Assembly (NCBI RefSeq): GCF_009363155.1
Contig: NZ_CP045302.1
Span: 571,001 to 635,000 of the forward strand
Reading direction: 5' to 3'
DNA length: 64,000 nucleotides
Source of the DNA: Azotobacter salinestris
GTDB lineage: Bacteria; Pseudomonadota; Gammaproteobacteria; Pseudomonadales; Pseudomonadaceae
Position 1 is the first letter of the stretch. Each line of letters opens with the position of its first letter. Below, one piece after another: positions 7,994 to 21,553 of the stretch. The notes under the pieces are model-generated. The model was not told the DNA's origin. It made no database searches and was given only the letters and a program-made list of their open reading frames with translations. Position numbers and translations under genes: made by a program.

Positions 7994-10900
7994 TCAGCGC
8001 GAATTGCCCTTGCCGTTGTTGCTCTTGCCCTGCTCCTGCTGCACCCGCAGCAGGCCCCACAGCCCGCCGGCGTTGCCGAAGGCGGCCTGATCCCGGTACA
8101 GGTAGTCGCCCGATACGGCATTGCCGCCGCCGGCGCCGGGGTACAGGAAGTTGAAGTGCGCCGCCGGCAGCACGCTTTCCTGGGCCCCGGCGTAACGGCT
8201 CAGCGGATTGTTGCCGAAGCGCACCGAGGCGACGCCGGCATCCGTGCTCGGGTAGCCGTTCTCGGTGAACTGCGCGAGGAACGGCTCCTGCGGGAACAGG
8301 TGGCCGTCGAGCCCGAAGGTCGCCCCCCGGCTGCCGCCCGAGGGCATGGTCACGTGGATGCGCAGCGGCTGGCCGGGACTGACGGTCAGCACCGGGGTCA
8401 CCGGATCGCCGCCGACCAGCTCGTTGCCGTAGGCCATGTGCACATTGGCCAGATCGCCCCAGCCGCCGTGGCCGAAGGGCGCGTCGGGCGCCAGGCCGAA
8501 GCGGTACCAGAGCGGCTCGCTCCGGTAGTTGACCGCCATGCCGGAGTTGTCTTCCGGGTCGACCGGGATGCCGAAGCCCTCGGCGGCCATGTTCTCCACC
8601 GGCCGGCCGTTCGCCCAGCGCAGGTTCAGCCCCTTGTGCCAGACCAGCGAGAAGTCGCGGTAGTCGGCCTGCCCGGACTGCTTCACCGTGGCCGCCGCGC
8701 GCATCCCCGCATCCTCGCTCCAGGTCGAGGCCAGCGGCAGCACGCTCATCGCCCCGGCCAGCCCCTTCTGGCTCTGCTTGATCGGGTCGGCCGGCAGCAG
8801 GTTGAGAGCGCCGAACTCGACCGCCGTGGCCTCGATCCTGTCGAGGTTGCGCTGGGCGTCCGCGACCGGCTTGCCCTCCCGCTCCAGGTGCCCGGCGTAG
8901 AAGCGGTAGGTGCGGCTCTGGTACTGCCCGCCGGCGGCCCGCGGCGGCACCGTCTGCTCGGGGTTGATGCCGACGTTGAAGCCGTCGGCGCGGGTCACGT
9001 CGTAGGCCAGCAGCTGCGCGTGCAGGCCGACATGGGCGGAGGGGCGCATCAGGTTGTTGTTGAAGGTGGTCGAACCCTCGGCGCCGTCGCGGTCGCGCTT
9101 CACGGTGCCGGCCATGATCGCGTAGGTCGGCAGGTCGGGCATCCGCTCGGGCAGGCGGTTCTCCAGGGTGATGTCGATGCAGTCGCCCGCCGCGGCGCGC
9201 AGCACCAGCGGCTCGACCGGCACGCCGGGCTTGAGCTTGCCGCTGGTCGGGTCGAGGTCGGCCTTGTGCACGTAGAGGATCGCCGTAGGGTCGTGCAGCG
9301 GCCCGGACTGCCCGCCGAGGGTCACGCTGGCGCCGGTTTCCTCGTCGACCACCGTGGTCTGCGCGATGGTCGTCGCCCGCGGGTTGAACACCAGGGTGCC
9401 GCCGGCCGGGTTCAGCGGCGCGCCGACGTGCTGGCCCTCGCCCGCCGGGTCGCCGATGGCCAGCCCGAGGGGGTTGTCGAGGATATCGTTGGCCAGCGCC
9501 GCGACGATCTCGTAGCTGCGCAGGGGCGTCGGCCGGCTGCCGTTGCCGTTCGGGTTGGGACTGACGCGCGGGCACACCCCGTCGAAGGCCGCGGTGTTGC
9601 GCGCCGCCACCGGCCGCGGGTTGTTCGGCAGCGGGTAGAGGTCGTCGCGGCTGACCGTGTAGTTGCGCATCACGCCCCACAGGCCGTTCCAGTAGCCCTC
9701 CAGCGAGGCGTTCATGCTGTACAGGTAGTCGGCGGTGTCCGCGACCGCGTCGGACATCATCGCCACCGGCGCGACGAAGCCGAACTGCTCGGAAATGCCG
9801 ACCATGTGCGCCGCCCTCCAGCCCGAGTTGGGGCTGCGCCCGTAGCCGTTGCCGTAGCCGGTGCCGTTCTGCAGCCACTTCACGCCGTGCAGGGTGACGT
9901 TGTGCGCCTCCTCGTGGCCGCCGGCATGCACCCGCAGCCGGACGTTGTCGCCGGAATAGCTGCGCAGCAGCGGCGTGAAGGGGTCGCCCGGCTGGTCGCC
10001 GGCGACATTGACGTGCGGCGGGAAGACGGTGCCGCCGCCGGTCGGCCCCTCGGCTTCGCGGAGCGCCGAGGGCGCCAGGTTGAGCGGCGCGATGACCCGG
10101 TCGGTACGGCTCTGCAGGGCGTGCGCCAGGTCCCCGGCCAGCCCCTCGGCCTGCATCCCCGGCTTGCCGTCCGGACCGTTGCGGTTCGGGTCGAACACCC
10201 GCAGCCCCAGCGGCTCGTGCCGGTAGTTGACGACGAAGATGCCCGGATCGTCCACCGAGATCGCCTGCGGGCAGGGTCGCGCCGGACAGCCGGGCACCTG
10301 GCCGCCGGCGACCTCCACCACCGCCTCCAGCAGCGTCGAGGCGGCACGGCGCACCGGCGGGTTGATGGCATGGCGGAAGGTCTCGGCCGTCGCCGGGTAG
10401 GCCGACGGGTTGGGAATGCCGTCGGGACCGGCGCCCACGTAGACGCCGGCCTCGTAGGCATGCTGGAAGTCGCTGTACTCCAGGAAGAACTCGCGGAAGC
10501 TGTCGTTCCTGCCGTCGCCGTCGTAGTCGCCGGTGGCGATCATCGCCTGCCAGGAGGTCGGCCCGCCGTCGGCGCGGGTGTACAGCGGCTCGCCGGTTTC
10601 CGCGTGGTACCAGCTCGATCCGGCCGGCTCGGTCAGTACCGTGGCGTAGAGGCCGACCTGCTGGTGGGTGGACGGACCGAAGTGGTCGTGGGTGAAGATG
10701 TTGCCCAGGCCGCGGTCGACGTCGTGGGTGTTGACCACCGGGTCGGCGAACCAGCGCTGCAGGGTGGTCCGCGCGCCCAGCCAGTCGGCCCGCCCGAACT
10801 GGCCGAAGTAGGGATGGGTCTTCGCCCGCGGGCAGTCCGGCATACCGTCGCGCGCATCGCCCGCCGTGCAGTGGTTGTACTCGCGGATGGCGTGGATGGT

Positions 10901-13767
10901 CTCGACCACGGCGGCCGGCGAGAGCACCCCGTCCTCGTAGTTCCAGCCGTTGGCCGAGCCGTCGGCGGAAGTCAGGTCCCACTTCGGCAGGTGGATGTGC
11001 TGGCCGATCACGTCGGTCGGGGTGCGGATCTGGTAATCGTCCAGCTCGTAGAACGCCGGCACCAGGTTGGTATGGTGATACATGGTGCAGTCGAAGGTGT
11101 TCATCCGCATCACCAGAGGCTCCGGCGGCCGGCGCTTGTCGATGGTCGGCACCGCGTCTTCCCACAGGGTGAGGATGCGGGTCTGCGGGAAGTGGTAGCC
11201 GACCTTGTTGAACACCGCGTCGAACTGGATGTTGGCGCCCTTGTAGACCCGCGGCCGGTCGGCGGTGAAGGACGAGGCGCCGCCGAACGACAGGCCACTG
11301 CCGCCGGCGAACCCGCCGCTTCCGGCCGCGGCGGTCAGGCGCATCTGGCGGTCGTCCATGCACGGCTCGAAGAAGGGCGCACCGGCCACCGGCGAAGCGC
11401 CGCTGGTGCGGAAGTTCTTCTGCTGCACGCTGCCGTCGGGCAGCACCGCATGGCTCGGGTGCTCGGTCCTGGCATGGAAGGCCATGGCCGCCTGCTCGAC
11501 GTCGGTGCCCTCCTCGGGGAAGTAGACCGGCCTGGCCCTCTTCACGGCCTTGCTGAAATCCAGCGCGCTGGTGACGACCCGCGCCTCGCCGCCGGCCGAC
11601 CAGCCGAGCAGCGCGTTGCGCGGCAGACCGCCGTCCCAGCCGCCGGCCTGGGCTGGGTCGAGGTTGGCCCAGAGCGCCTTGCCGCTGTCGCGCAGCGCCT
11701 TCGCCCTGTCGGCGTCGAGCATGTCCAGCGGCGGGGTCGGCGGGCGCTGGCCGACGGTGCTTTCCATGCCGCCGATCCAGAACGGGAAACCCGGGTTCTT
11801 CAGGCTGCCGTCGGCGTTGCGGTTGGCCTCGCTGCGGTCGACCAGGGCCAGCGAGCCGACGACCCGCTCCTTGTCGTCGTCCTCATCCTCGCCATCGTCG
11901 TCGGGCAGCGCCTGGCCGACCTTGGCCACCACCCGGACCTTGCCCGGCATCGGCGGCAGCGCCTTGCCCGGCAGGGGGACCACCGCCGGGATCGGCGTGC
12001 CGGCGACGATCTCGCCGTCCGGCAGGGCGCGCGCGCCCTCCGCCGGCAGGCCGCTGCGCAGCTCGAAGGCCTTCTTGTGGAAACCGTCCTTGCCCTTTTC
12101 GCTGACCTCCAGCCGGCTGCCCTCCTCGAACACGTCGTGGACCCGCCACATGTTCCACATGCCCTGGGCGAAGTGCGGGTAGAAATGGCAGTGGTAGATG
12201 GCGTCGCCGGCCACCCGGTTGCGGTTGCCCGATCCGCCGTTGGCGATCTCGTAGGTGTAGCCCGAGCCCGGACCGAGGCCCTGGGCATCCAGGTAGTCGG
12301 AGTTGTCGTCGTTGGGGTTGTACAGCCACTGGTGGCCGTGCAGATGGAAGACGTGCTGCTCGTGGCCGACGTGGGTGTTGCGGAACTTGACGAAGTCGCC
12401 GATGTAGCTGTGGTTGACGTTCGCCGGCTCGGCCGGGTACAGCGCCATGGAGGCCTTGATCCCGGTGGCGTCGGCCGGCGGCACCTGTCCCGGCCGCAGG
12501 GATTCGAGGCCGACGTTGGCCGGCACGTCCACCAGCATGGCGGCGTCGCCCACCGTGTGCGCGCTGAGGAAGAACTCCTCGTAGTGGCAGGTCAGGCAGT
12601 CGTGCATAGGCCCGACGCCGAGGCGGTTGGCGCCGTAGTTGATCATGAAGGCGTCGCGGGTCGGCTCCAGCACATGGCCGAACAGCGGATCGGCCCAGTA
12701 GCCGGGGAAAGCCTGGGCGGCCACCGCCTCGTCCTGGAAGGCGACGGCAAAGTCGCGGAACGGCTCCAGCCGGTTGGGCAGCGCCGGATTGCGCTTGCCC
12801 TGGCGCTCCAGCGGGTAGGTGGAGGCCGGGAAGCTGCCGTCCGCCTTCGGCCCCATGACGATGGCATCGCTGTAGCTGGCGACGATCTGGTTGCCGTCGA
12901 TCATGTTGAGGATCGGCGCGCCGGCCTTGCCCTCGCCGAGCCAGGGCTCGACGTCCGGATAGCGCGCCTCGTAGTCGACGATCGGCTGGCCGGTCGGCGT
13001 GCGGCCGCGGCTGGCCAGGCGCATCTCCTCCTCGGTCAGGGTGTTGCGGTAGATCCGCCCCCCCTGGGCACCACCACCACCTGGGCGAACAGGCCGTTGC
13101 CGGCGTTGCCGGCCGTGCCCTCGCCGCCGAAGGTCGCGCCGTCGCTGGTGGCGAGGAAGGCGCCTTCGCGCTCGGCGTACAGGGTGTAGCTGCGGCTGGC
13201 ACCCGGCGCCAGCAGGAAACTACCGTTGCGCCCGCTGTTCGCGGCGATGTCGCCGATACCGCCGACCACCTGCATGCCGTTGACCTTGAAGCCGATCTGC
13301 CGGCCGCGCACCTGGTCATCGACCTGCAGCTCGGGCGCGCTGGCATTGCGCGGGTTGGCCTGCGTGGCCAGCAGGTTCTGCAGGTTGACCTTCACGCAGT
13401 CGCCCTCGGCGACCCGCAGCACCAGCGGCCGCGGCCGCTTGTCCGGGCGCAGGGTGACCCGCCCGGGTTGCGCCGCGCCGCCCTTGTGCAGGGGCTTCTG
13501 CTGCTCGTCGACGACATCCTGGCGCAGCGCGAACATCATGCCGTTGACGTTCTGCGCGCCGAGGCGGTTGAACATCAAGGGCTGGTCGATCGCTACCACA
13601 TCGGCGACCAAGGTCCGCGTGCAACTGATCGCGGCATCCACCTGTCGGGCAGGCAGGAGTCCTGCAGCGGCCAGCACCAGCAGGCCGCCAAGGCGAACGA
13701 AAAACCTGACTGCATCGTTGTCTCGACGGAGAGCAATGCTGGCCATGATGCTGTTCTCGTTCATCAT
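7994..13767 (-). pseudogene. Giant multicopper oxidase (MnxG/McoA/MofA-like), split by a frameshift
   Basis: Two reading frames make up one protein of about 1925 residues. The first (13767-13036, 243 residues) starts ATG ATG behind AAAGGTGAGCC and has a signal-like hydrophobic segment. The second (starting no later than 13024, ending at 7994) holds the rest. They meet at a run of seven G on the coding strand (13058-13064). One extra G, or a -1 slip, would join VVVVPRGG to RIYRNTLTEEEMRL. Copper motifs are intact: HLHGHQW, HCHFYPHFAQGMW (the HCHxxxHxxxxM type-1 signature), THDHFGPSTHQQVG and HIHLPKW. The size, and the companion SCO and cytochrome genes, fit the very large manganese-oxidising multicopper oxidases of Pseudomonas and Leptothrix. 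Whether the gene is dead, a sequencing artefact or frameshifted on purpose cannot be decided here. Confidence 0.8.
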
Positions 13768-14224
13768 GGCTCACCTTTGGTTTCGGTTCCGGACTCGCTC
13801 CCGGGCGCCAATGCGGGGGGCGCAGCAGCCCTGGAGCAACTGCTGTGCCACAAGAAAATTCCCCGATAATTCAATCGGCTAAAACCACCATCACGCGAAA
13901 ATCGGGCAATTTTCCGCAGCTTTTGCGGGGTTTCTTCGGCAAATGTGCTGGCAAAATGCGAAGCCCCCGCCATCATGGCCAGGCTCCGGCGGGGACGGGG
14001 CTCCCCGAAGGTGGGGGGAACTCCCGGCCCCAGAGGTGGGGATAGACCGCTTTCCGCCCATGCAAGTCGGGCCGGAAAGCAGGCGGCTGCGGTCTGGCCC
14101 GAGGCACGGCCAGCCGGTCGGCAGCATGAGCCTTCTTCATGCAAACCCCGGCCAGCCGCGAAAGCCATGCAGCTTTGCTATTATCTGCAGCCCTTTCTCC
14201 CGGCTTTACCCAGGTATTCCGTTC
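13768..14224. promoter_or_regulatory. Divergent promoter region between multicopper oxidase and metH
   Basis: 457 bases separate two divergently transcribed genes, so both promoters must lie here. The middle part (about 13965-14045) is very rich in G and C runs, with several short possible stems such as CCCC-AGAGGT-GGGG near 14029. I looked for a cobalamin or SAH riboswitch in front of metH and did not find the conserved boxes. The metH ribosome site is weak (CCAGGTATTCCGTTC before the ATG). Confidence 0.5.
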
Positions 14225-17917
<3,693 letters not shown>

Positions 17918-17957
17918 CCACACAAGGCGCGGCGACCGCACCGCGCCAGGAGTTCAT

Positions 17958-18278
17958 ATGACCGACATGCCCTATCTGCTCGACCAACTGGAAGCCGCCG
18001 ACATGCTGGAGATCGACGGCCTCCACGCCAGCGACTTCAGCCTCGACGACGCCCTGCTGGACGAAGCCGATGCGGCCGCCAAGGCCGACCAGCCCTTCGC
18101 CAGCGAAGGCATCGTACTGCACATCGAAGCCATCGACGGGCGCGAGCGCCGCCATTGGCAGTTCAGCTACAACCAGGTGATGGAAGCCGCCTACCAGCCC
18201 GCCGACGACAGCTGGCAACTGGAGGGTGGCCACCGGCTGAAATGCTTCGCCGCCATCGGTGCCGAGGGAGATGACTGA
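17958..18278 (+). CDS. Small acidic protein conserved next to metH
   Basis: 106 residues, strongly acidic, beginning MTDMPYLLDQLEAADMLEIDG 40 bases after the metH stop and behind a CAGGAGTTCAT ribosome site. It probably shares the metH transcript. A small gene of this kind is found beside metH in pseudomonads, but I do not recognise a characterised domain (possibly DUF5629). There is no signal peptide or membrane segment, so it is likely cytoplasmic. The codon use and GC content match the neighbours. Confidence 0.75.
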   Translation: MTDMPYLLDQLEAADMLEIDGLHASDFSLDDALLDEADAAAKADQPFASEGIVLHIEAIDGRERRHWQFSYNQVMEAAYQPADDSWQLEGGHRLKCFAAIGAEGDD

Positions 18279-18410
18279 ACGGAAGGCCTTTCGCAGGCGT
18301 TCGTCGTGGCAATCAATCGGACAGAGAATGCTGAGCGCTCCCACCTGCACCTAGAAACGCCGCCATGAGATGTTCCGCGTCCCGCTGCAGGTCGGCTCCA
18401 CATTATCGGG

Positions 18411-18432
18411 TGCCCACGCAGAAGCGTGGGCA
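18411..18432. repeat. REP-like palindrome
   Basis: TGCCCACGC-AGAA-GCGTGGGCA forms a perfect 9-base-pair stem with a 4-base loop. There is no T tract after it, so it looks more like a repetitive extragenic palindrome of the type common in Pseudomonas genomes than an intrinsic terminator. It lies downstream of the metH pair. A related palindrome sits on the other side of the AT-rich gene. Confidence 0.6.
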
Positions 18433-18552
18433 TCATCGAAAAACCTGGGGCAGGGAGCCTGAGAGTTAACAAAGTGAGTAATGAAGCACGCAGAAGCGGA
18501 TCTTGTTTTTAGTATACGAACACAACAATCTTAATAAAGATAAAATACTAGC

Positions 18553-19287
18553 ATGAAAATAAACATTAATTCAGAAATTTTCAGCTGGAAACCGATCAAG
18601 GACAGAGGAACATATGAAAATCAAGAAGGCTGGGACACCCCCTATAAATATCTTGACCTAGCCCAACATATTGCACTTGCGCATACAGATCCATTTCAAC
18701 TCATTGATCTAATATCAAACCTCAACAGGAGCATCGATCACCGACTTAAAAAGCTCTCGCATGATTACGCGCTTAAAAAGCTCAACCATCTAGATATTCC
18801 TAAAGATACTCTTGGAAAGCTGGAAAAATTTAAAATCATACGGCCAACCATGCTAGAGGCCATCAATAGCATTCGAAACCGAATCGAACACAGCTTCCAT
18901 GCACCACCACCACTAGCAAGATGCCAAGAGCTTATTGATTTCACATGGTATTTTTTAAAATCAACCGACGACATCTGTAGACTTATAGCTGAGTCTTATA
19001 CTTTAAACCATAACTATATCCCCGGCATGGACTCTGACCTATGGATTGAGTTTAGTATTTCCCCATTGAGCGACTGGAAAGACATTAAAGCTCGAGGAGT
19101 CATTGAGCCCAGCCTCTTATCCGCGACAGAAGATGTATCCATAGAATGCGAAATATTCGACAAGATTGAAAGCAAAGAAAAAAGCCAAATTGAACAAAGA
19201 TTTTACTTTTCCGGAAACTACACAGCAAAAAACACGGCAACATTAAAAGTCATCCAAACGTACTTTATAGCAGACTCTCATATTTGA
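18553..19287 (+). CDS. AT-rich orphan gene with HEPN-type RNase motif
   Basis: 244 residues. By eye the gene is far more AT-rich than everything around it and uses codons such as AAA, ATA and TTA that are otherwise rare here, so it was probably acquired by transfer. The AT-rich stretch starts at about 18480. The protein is mainly helical and lysine-rich. In a helical region it carries RNRIEH (residues 108-113), which matches the RNxxxH / R-x4-H signature of HEPN ribonucleases; the preceding text is PTMLEAINSI. The C-terminal third looks like beta structure. No nucleotidyltransferase antitoxin gene lies beside it. A toxin or defence role is inference from the motif and the island-like context; I do not recognise a named family. 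Confidence 0.6.
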   Translation: MKININSEIFSWKPIKDRGTYENQEGWDTPYKYLDLAQHIALAHTDPFQLIDLISNLNRSIDHRLKKLSHDYALKKLNHLDIPKDTLGKLEKFKIIRPTMLEAINSIRNRIEHSFHAPPPLARCQELIDFTWYFLKSTDDICRLIAESYTLNHNYIPGMDSDLWIEFSISPLSDWKDIKARGVIEPSLLSATEDVSIECEIFDKIESKEKSQIEQRFYFSGNYTAKNTATLKVIQTYFIADSHI

Positions 19288-19291
19288 TCGT

Positions 19292-19311
19292 TCCCACGTG
19301 CCCGCGTGGGA
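19292..19311. repeat. REP-like palindrome after the AT-rich gene
   Basis: TCCCACG-TGCCCG-CGTGGGA forms a 7-base-pair stem. It shares the CCCACG/CGTGGG core with the palindrome at 18411-18432, so the two elements flank the AT-rich gene. It starts 4 bases after the gene's stop codon and could also act as a weak transcript end. Confidence 0.55.
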
Positions 19312-19397
19312 GCACCTTTACGGGCACTTGCCTCCCTTATCAGGGCCCAACCGCCAACTCACCCCTCCCCCACTGTGATCTCTTAATCGATGGGCTC

Positions 19398-19448
19398 TAT
19401 ACTTATGAAGTATAACTCCTGCAAAGTCTCAGCCTTGTTTCAAGGCTG
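19398..19448. promoter_or_regulatory. Two adjacent short inverted repeats
   Basis: TATACTT-ATG-AAGTATA (19398-19414) is a perfect 7-base inverted repeat with a 3-base centre. It is followed by CAGCCTTG-TTT-CAAGGCTG (19430-19448), a perfect 8-base stem. They precede the DUF393 remnant. The first could be an operator, the second a transcript hairpin; neither assignment can be proven from the sequence. Confidence 0.35.
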
Positions 19449-19470
19449 CAGGCCATGAGTTCGCTACTGG

Positions 19471-19818
19471 GTGCGCTCATACGTCTCCCCCGCAAAGCTG
19501 GTGCTGCCCGACATCAGCACCGAAGACTTCGATCCCACACCGCTGGGCCACAGTCTGGAACAGTTGCAGCAGTGCCTGCATGCCCGCAGCGCCAGCGGCG
19601 AGTGGTTCACGGGTATCGATGCCACGCTCTGGAGCTGGCGCGCGGCGGGAGTCGGGCGCTGGGTGGCGCCGCTCGCCTGGCGGCCGCTGAGGCCCTTGTT
19701 TCTGCTGGCCTACAAGCTGTTCAGCCTGGCCCGACCGCACCTCGCCTGGCTGCCGCACCCCGACGGCAGCCGGCGCTGCAGGGATGTCTGCCCGAGCGAC
19801 GAGCGCGGCCGGCATTGA
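19471..19818 (+). pseudogene. 5'-truncated DUF393 (DCC family) remnant
   Basis: A 115-residue frame from a GTG at 19471; an in-frame TGA at 19456 closes it upstream. The central part (KLVLPDISTEDFDP..., GEWFTGIDATLWSWRAAGVGRWVAPLAWRPLRPLFLLAYKLFSLAR) matches the C-terminal two thirds of DUF393/DCC thiol-disulfide proteins, including the usual WF/GIDA and LAYKLF patterns. The N-terminal YDGDCPLC-type redox motif that defines the family is absent and is not found in the other frames just upstream. It is therefore probably a decayed gene. Confidence 0.5.
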
Positions 19819-20056
19819 GCGCGCTTCCAGGGACCGCACCTCCGGGCTTTGCGACGAAGGCCCCGCTGACAGGCCTCGTTGCGCTGGATCGCCCAATCCT
19901 CGAGGCCTACCTTGTAATGACGATTGCGCCATTTGAACGCCAGGTTATCCCGTGGTATGGCAATGCAGTGGTTTGGCACGATCAGTGAGGAAGTTTTCGA
20001 AGAGTTCGCTTTCGAGCGGACTCATCACAAGTTCTGAGCTGTTCGGAGAGCGATCC

Positions 20057-20479
20057 ATGCACCCACTCGCCATCGACGAAACCAGCCCCGCCATCGAGGT
20101 AGACCCTCGCTGCCTGTATCACCCCAGCGACATCGAGATCACGCCGAGCGCCCGCTATCGCTTTGCAGCCAGCGGCAAATGGAAAGACAGCTGGATCACC
20201 TGCGGCCCGGACGGCTGGTGGGGCTGGCTGCTGCAGAAGAGGAATCGCCTGCCCGGGCGGCGGGTGTTCCTGCTTTGCGGCGTCGTGGGAAAGGACGAAA
20301 AACACGCGTTCCCCATCGGCTCGGCGTGCGAGTGGAACGCCCCGCCCGAAGTCGCCGAATGGTCTGACCGCCAGCTCTACCTCTTCGCCAACGACTGGCC
20401 GGACAAGTACGGCAACAACCATCCCCTTGAACCAGACAAGGGCGGGCCGCTTCGCGTGGTCATTACCCGGCTCGCCTGA
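20057..20479 (+). CDS. LecA-like (PA-I galactophilic lectin fold) protein
   Basis: 140 residues, no signal peptide. The pattern of a beta sandwich ending in LYLFANDWPDKYGNN followed by a short terminal strand (LRVVITRL) resembles the Pseudomonas lectin LecA, whose calcium and galactose site is built from NDVPGTYGNN. Here the corresponding aspartate (113) and the two asparagines (120, 121) are kept, while the LecA threonine is a lysine. Other LecA-like features are the early RYRFAASGKWKDSW and the GPDGWWGW segment. The similarity is recognised by eye and is weak outside the motif. It may be a cytoplasmic or non-classically released sugar-binding protein. Confidence 0.55.
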   Translation: MHPLAIDETSPAIEVDPRCLYHPSDIEITPSARYRFAASGKWKDSWITCGPDGWWGWLLQKRNRLPGRRVFLLCGVVGKDEKHAFPIGSACEWNAPPEVAEWSDRQLYLFANDWPDKYGNNHPLEPDKGGPLRVVITRLA

Positions 20480-20543
20480 TCCATTTCCGATGTTCGCTGT
20501 CCGGCGTCCTTGATCGGAGGGCGGTAACGCACGGACGACGAAC

Positions 20544-21395
20544 TCAGAACAGCGGAATGATCCCGGCCCCGCCCTGCAGGATCGGACGCAGCAGAATTTT
20601 GTAGCTGTCGGCATCGAAAGGCAGCGGCTGCCCGGTGGGCGCCTGGCGGGCCTCCTGCAGGCTGGCGTAGGTGCCGAGGAAATGCCACTGGTCGACCACG
20701 TGGTAGTCCTCCAGCCCCTCGCTGCGCTCGTGTAGGGCGACCGGCCCCGGGTACGGCCAGCAGAAGACCTCCCGCTCGGCCAGGACGGCGAGCAGCCGGG
20801 CGGTATGCGCCTCGCGGCTTTCGCGGCCGACGCAGGCCCCGGCGCATCTGCCGATCTGCGTGCGGAAACAGGCGCGACCGGGGATATGCCTTTCGAGGCC
20901 CAGCAGTCCCAGGCACAGCAGATGCCGGTCGGCGATGACCAGGAGCTGCTCGGTAGCCACGCGCCGGTTTCTGAACAGGCCGTACAGGGGCTGCCCGCGG
21001 CCGGGCGATACGGCCTCGACGATCTCGGGCTTTCCGTCCGCCAGGCGGATCGAGCAGAGCCTGCGCTGGCGGCGCAGGCGCTTGTTGTAGAGCGGCTGCC
21101 GCTCCTTGATCAGGCGCGACTCCAAAAGCAGGGCACCGATCTCGCCGGCCGTGCGGATGTGCTCGATACGCCGTGCCTGGCGCAGCAGGCGGGCTTCCTC
21201 GGGCGTGCGCAGGTGGGCGAGCAGGCGGGCGCGAATGTCCACGCTCTTGCCGATATAGAGCGGCAGGCTGTCGCTATCGCCATAGAACAGATAGACGCCG
21301 GGCGCTTTCGGCATGGCGGCGATCGGCTCCCGCAGATGCTCGGGGTATTCGTAGAGGTCGGTGGGAGGACGAAGAAGGCGTTTGGCTGGCAGCAT
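20544..21395 (-). CDS. cho: Excinuclease Cho (UvrC-like endonuclease)
   Basis: 283 residues. The N-terminal GIY-YIG domain is clear: APGVYLFYG followed by PLYIGKSVDIRARLLAHL, then LLLESRLIKERQPLYNKRLRR. This is the single catalytic module of Cho, which makes the 3' incision beside bulky DNA lesions together with UvrAB. Family members lack the UvrC C-terminal half, as here. The start ATG at 21395 (MLPAKRLLRPP) was chosen because upstream codons look like leader sequence. Cho is SOS-regulated in E. coli; I did not find a clear LexA box in the short upstream region. Confidence 0.85.
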   Translation of the reverse strand: MLPAKRLLRPPTDLYEYPEHLREPIAAMPKAPGVYLFYGDSDSLPLYIGKSVDIRARLLAHLRTPEEARLLRQARRIEHIRTAGEIGALLLESRLIKERQPLYNKRLRRQRRLCSIRLADGKPEIVEAVSPGRGQPLYGLFRNRRVATEQLLVIADRHLLCLGLLGLERHIPGRACFRTQIGRCAGACVGRESREAHTARLLAVLAEREVFCWPYPGPVALHERSEGLEDYHVVDQWHFLGTYASLQEARQAPTGQPLPFDADSYKILLRPILQGGAGIIPLF

Positions 21396-21553
21396 GCTGC
21401 GTTTTATAGCGGGACGGGCGAGACGACGCCATGGGCAGCCTCCGAACGGCAAGGCGGACGAAGACGGACCGCCCCGGACATGCGTTGGCCGAAGGGCTTT
21501 GCTTTTGGGACATGGGCACGGCTGAATGAAAAATAGTTTCCAACAGAAAAATA

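Noticed and set aside
7931-13189. Very long plus-strand open frame (1752 codons) opposite the multicopper oxidase
   Set aside because: It is the antisense shadow of a high-GC gene: rich in Arg, Gly, His and Val runs, with no family motifs, while the minus strand has clear copper motifs.
13900-14200. Possible cobalamin or SAH riboswitch before metH
   Set aside because: The G- and C-rich runs can fold, but neither the B12 box (GCCACTG-like) nor the SAH core could be found in the right order on the plus strand.
19710-19979. 89-codon minus-strand frame beginning MPNHCIAIPRDNLAFKWRN
   Set aside because: It looked at first like a transposase fragment, but no catalytic motif or inverted repeat was found and it overlaps the DUF393 remnant on the other strand.
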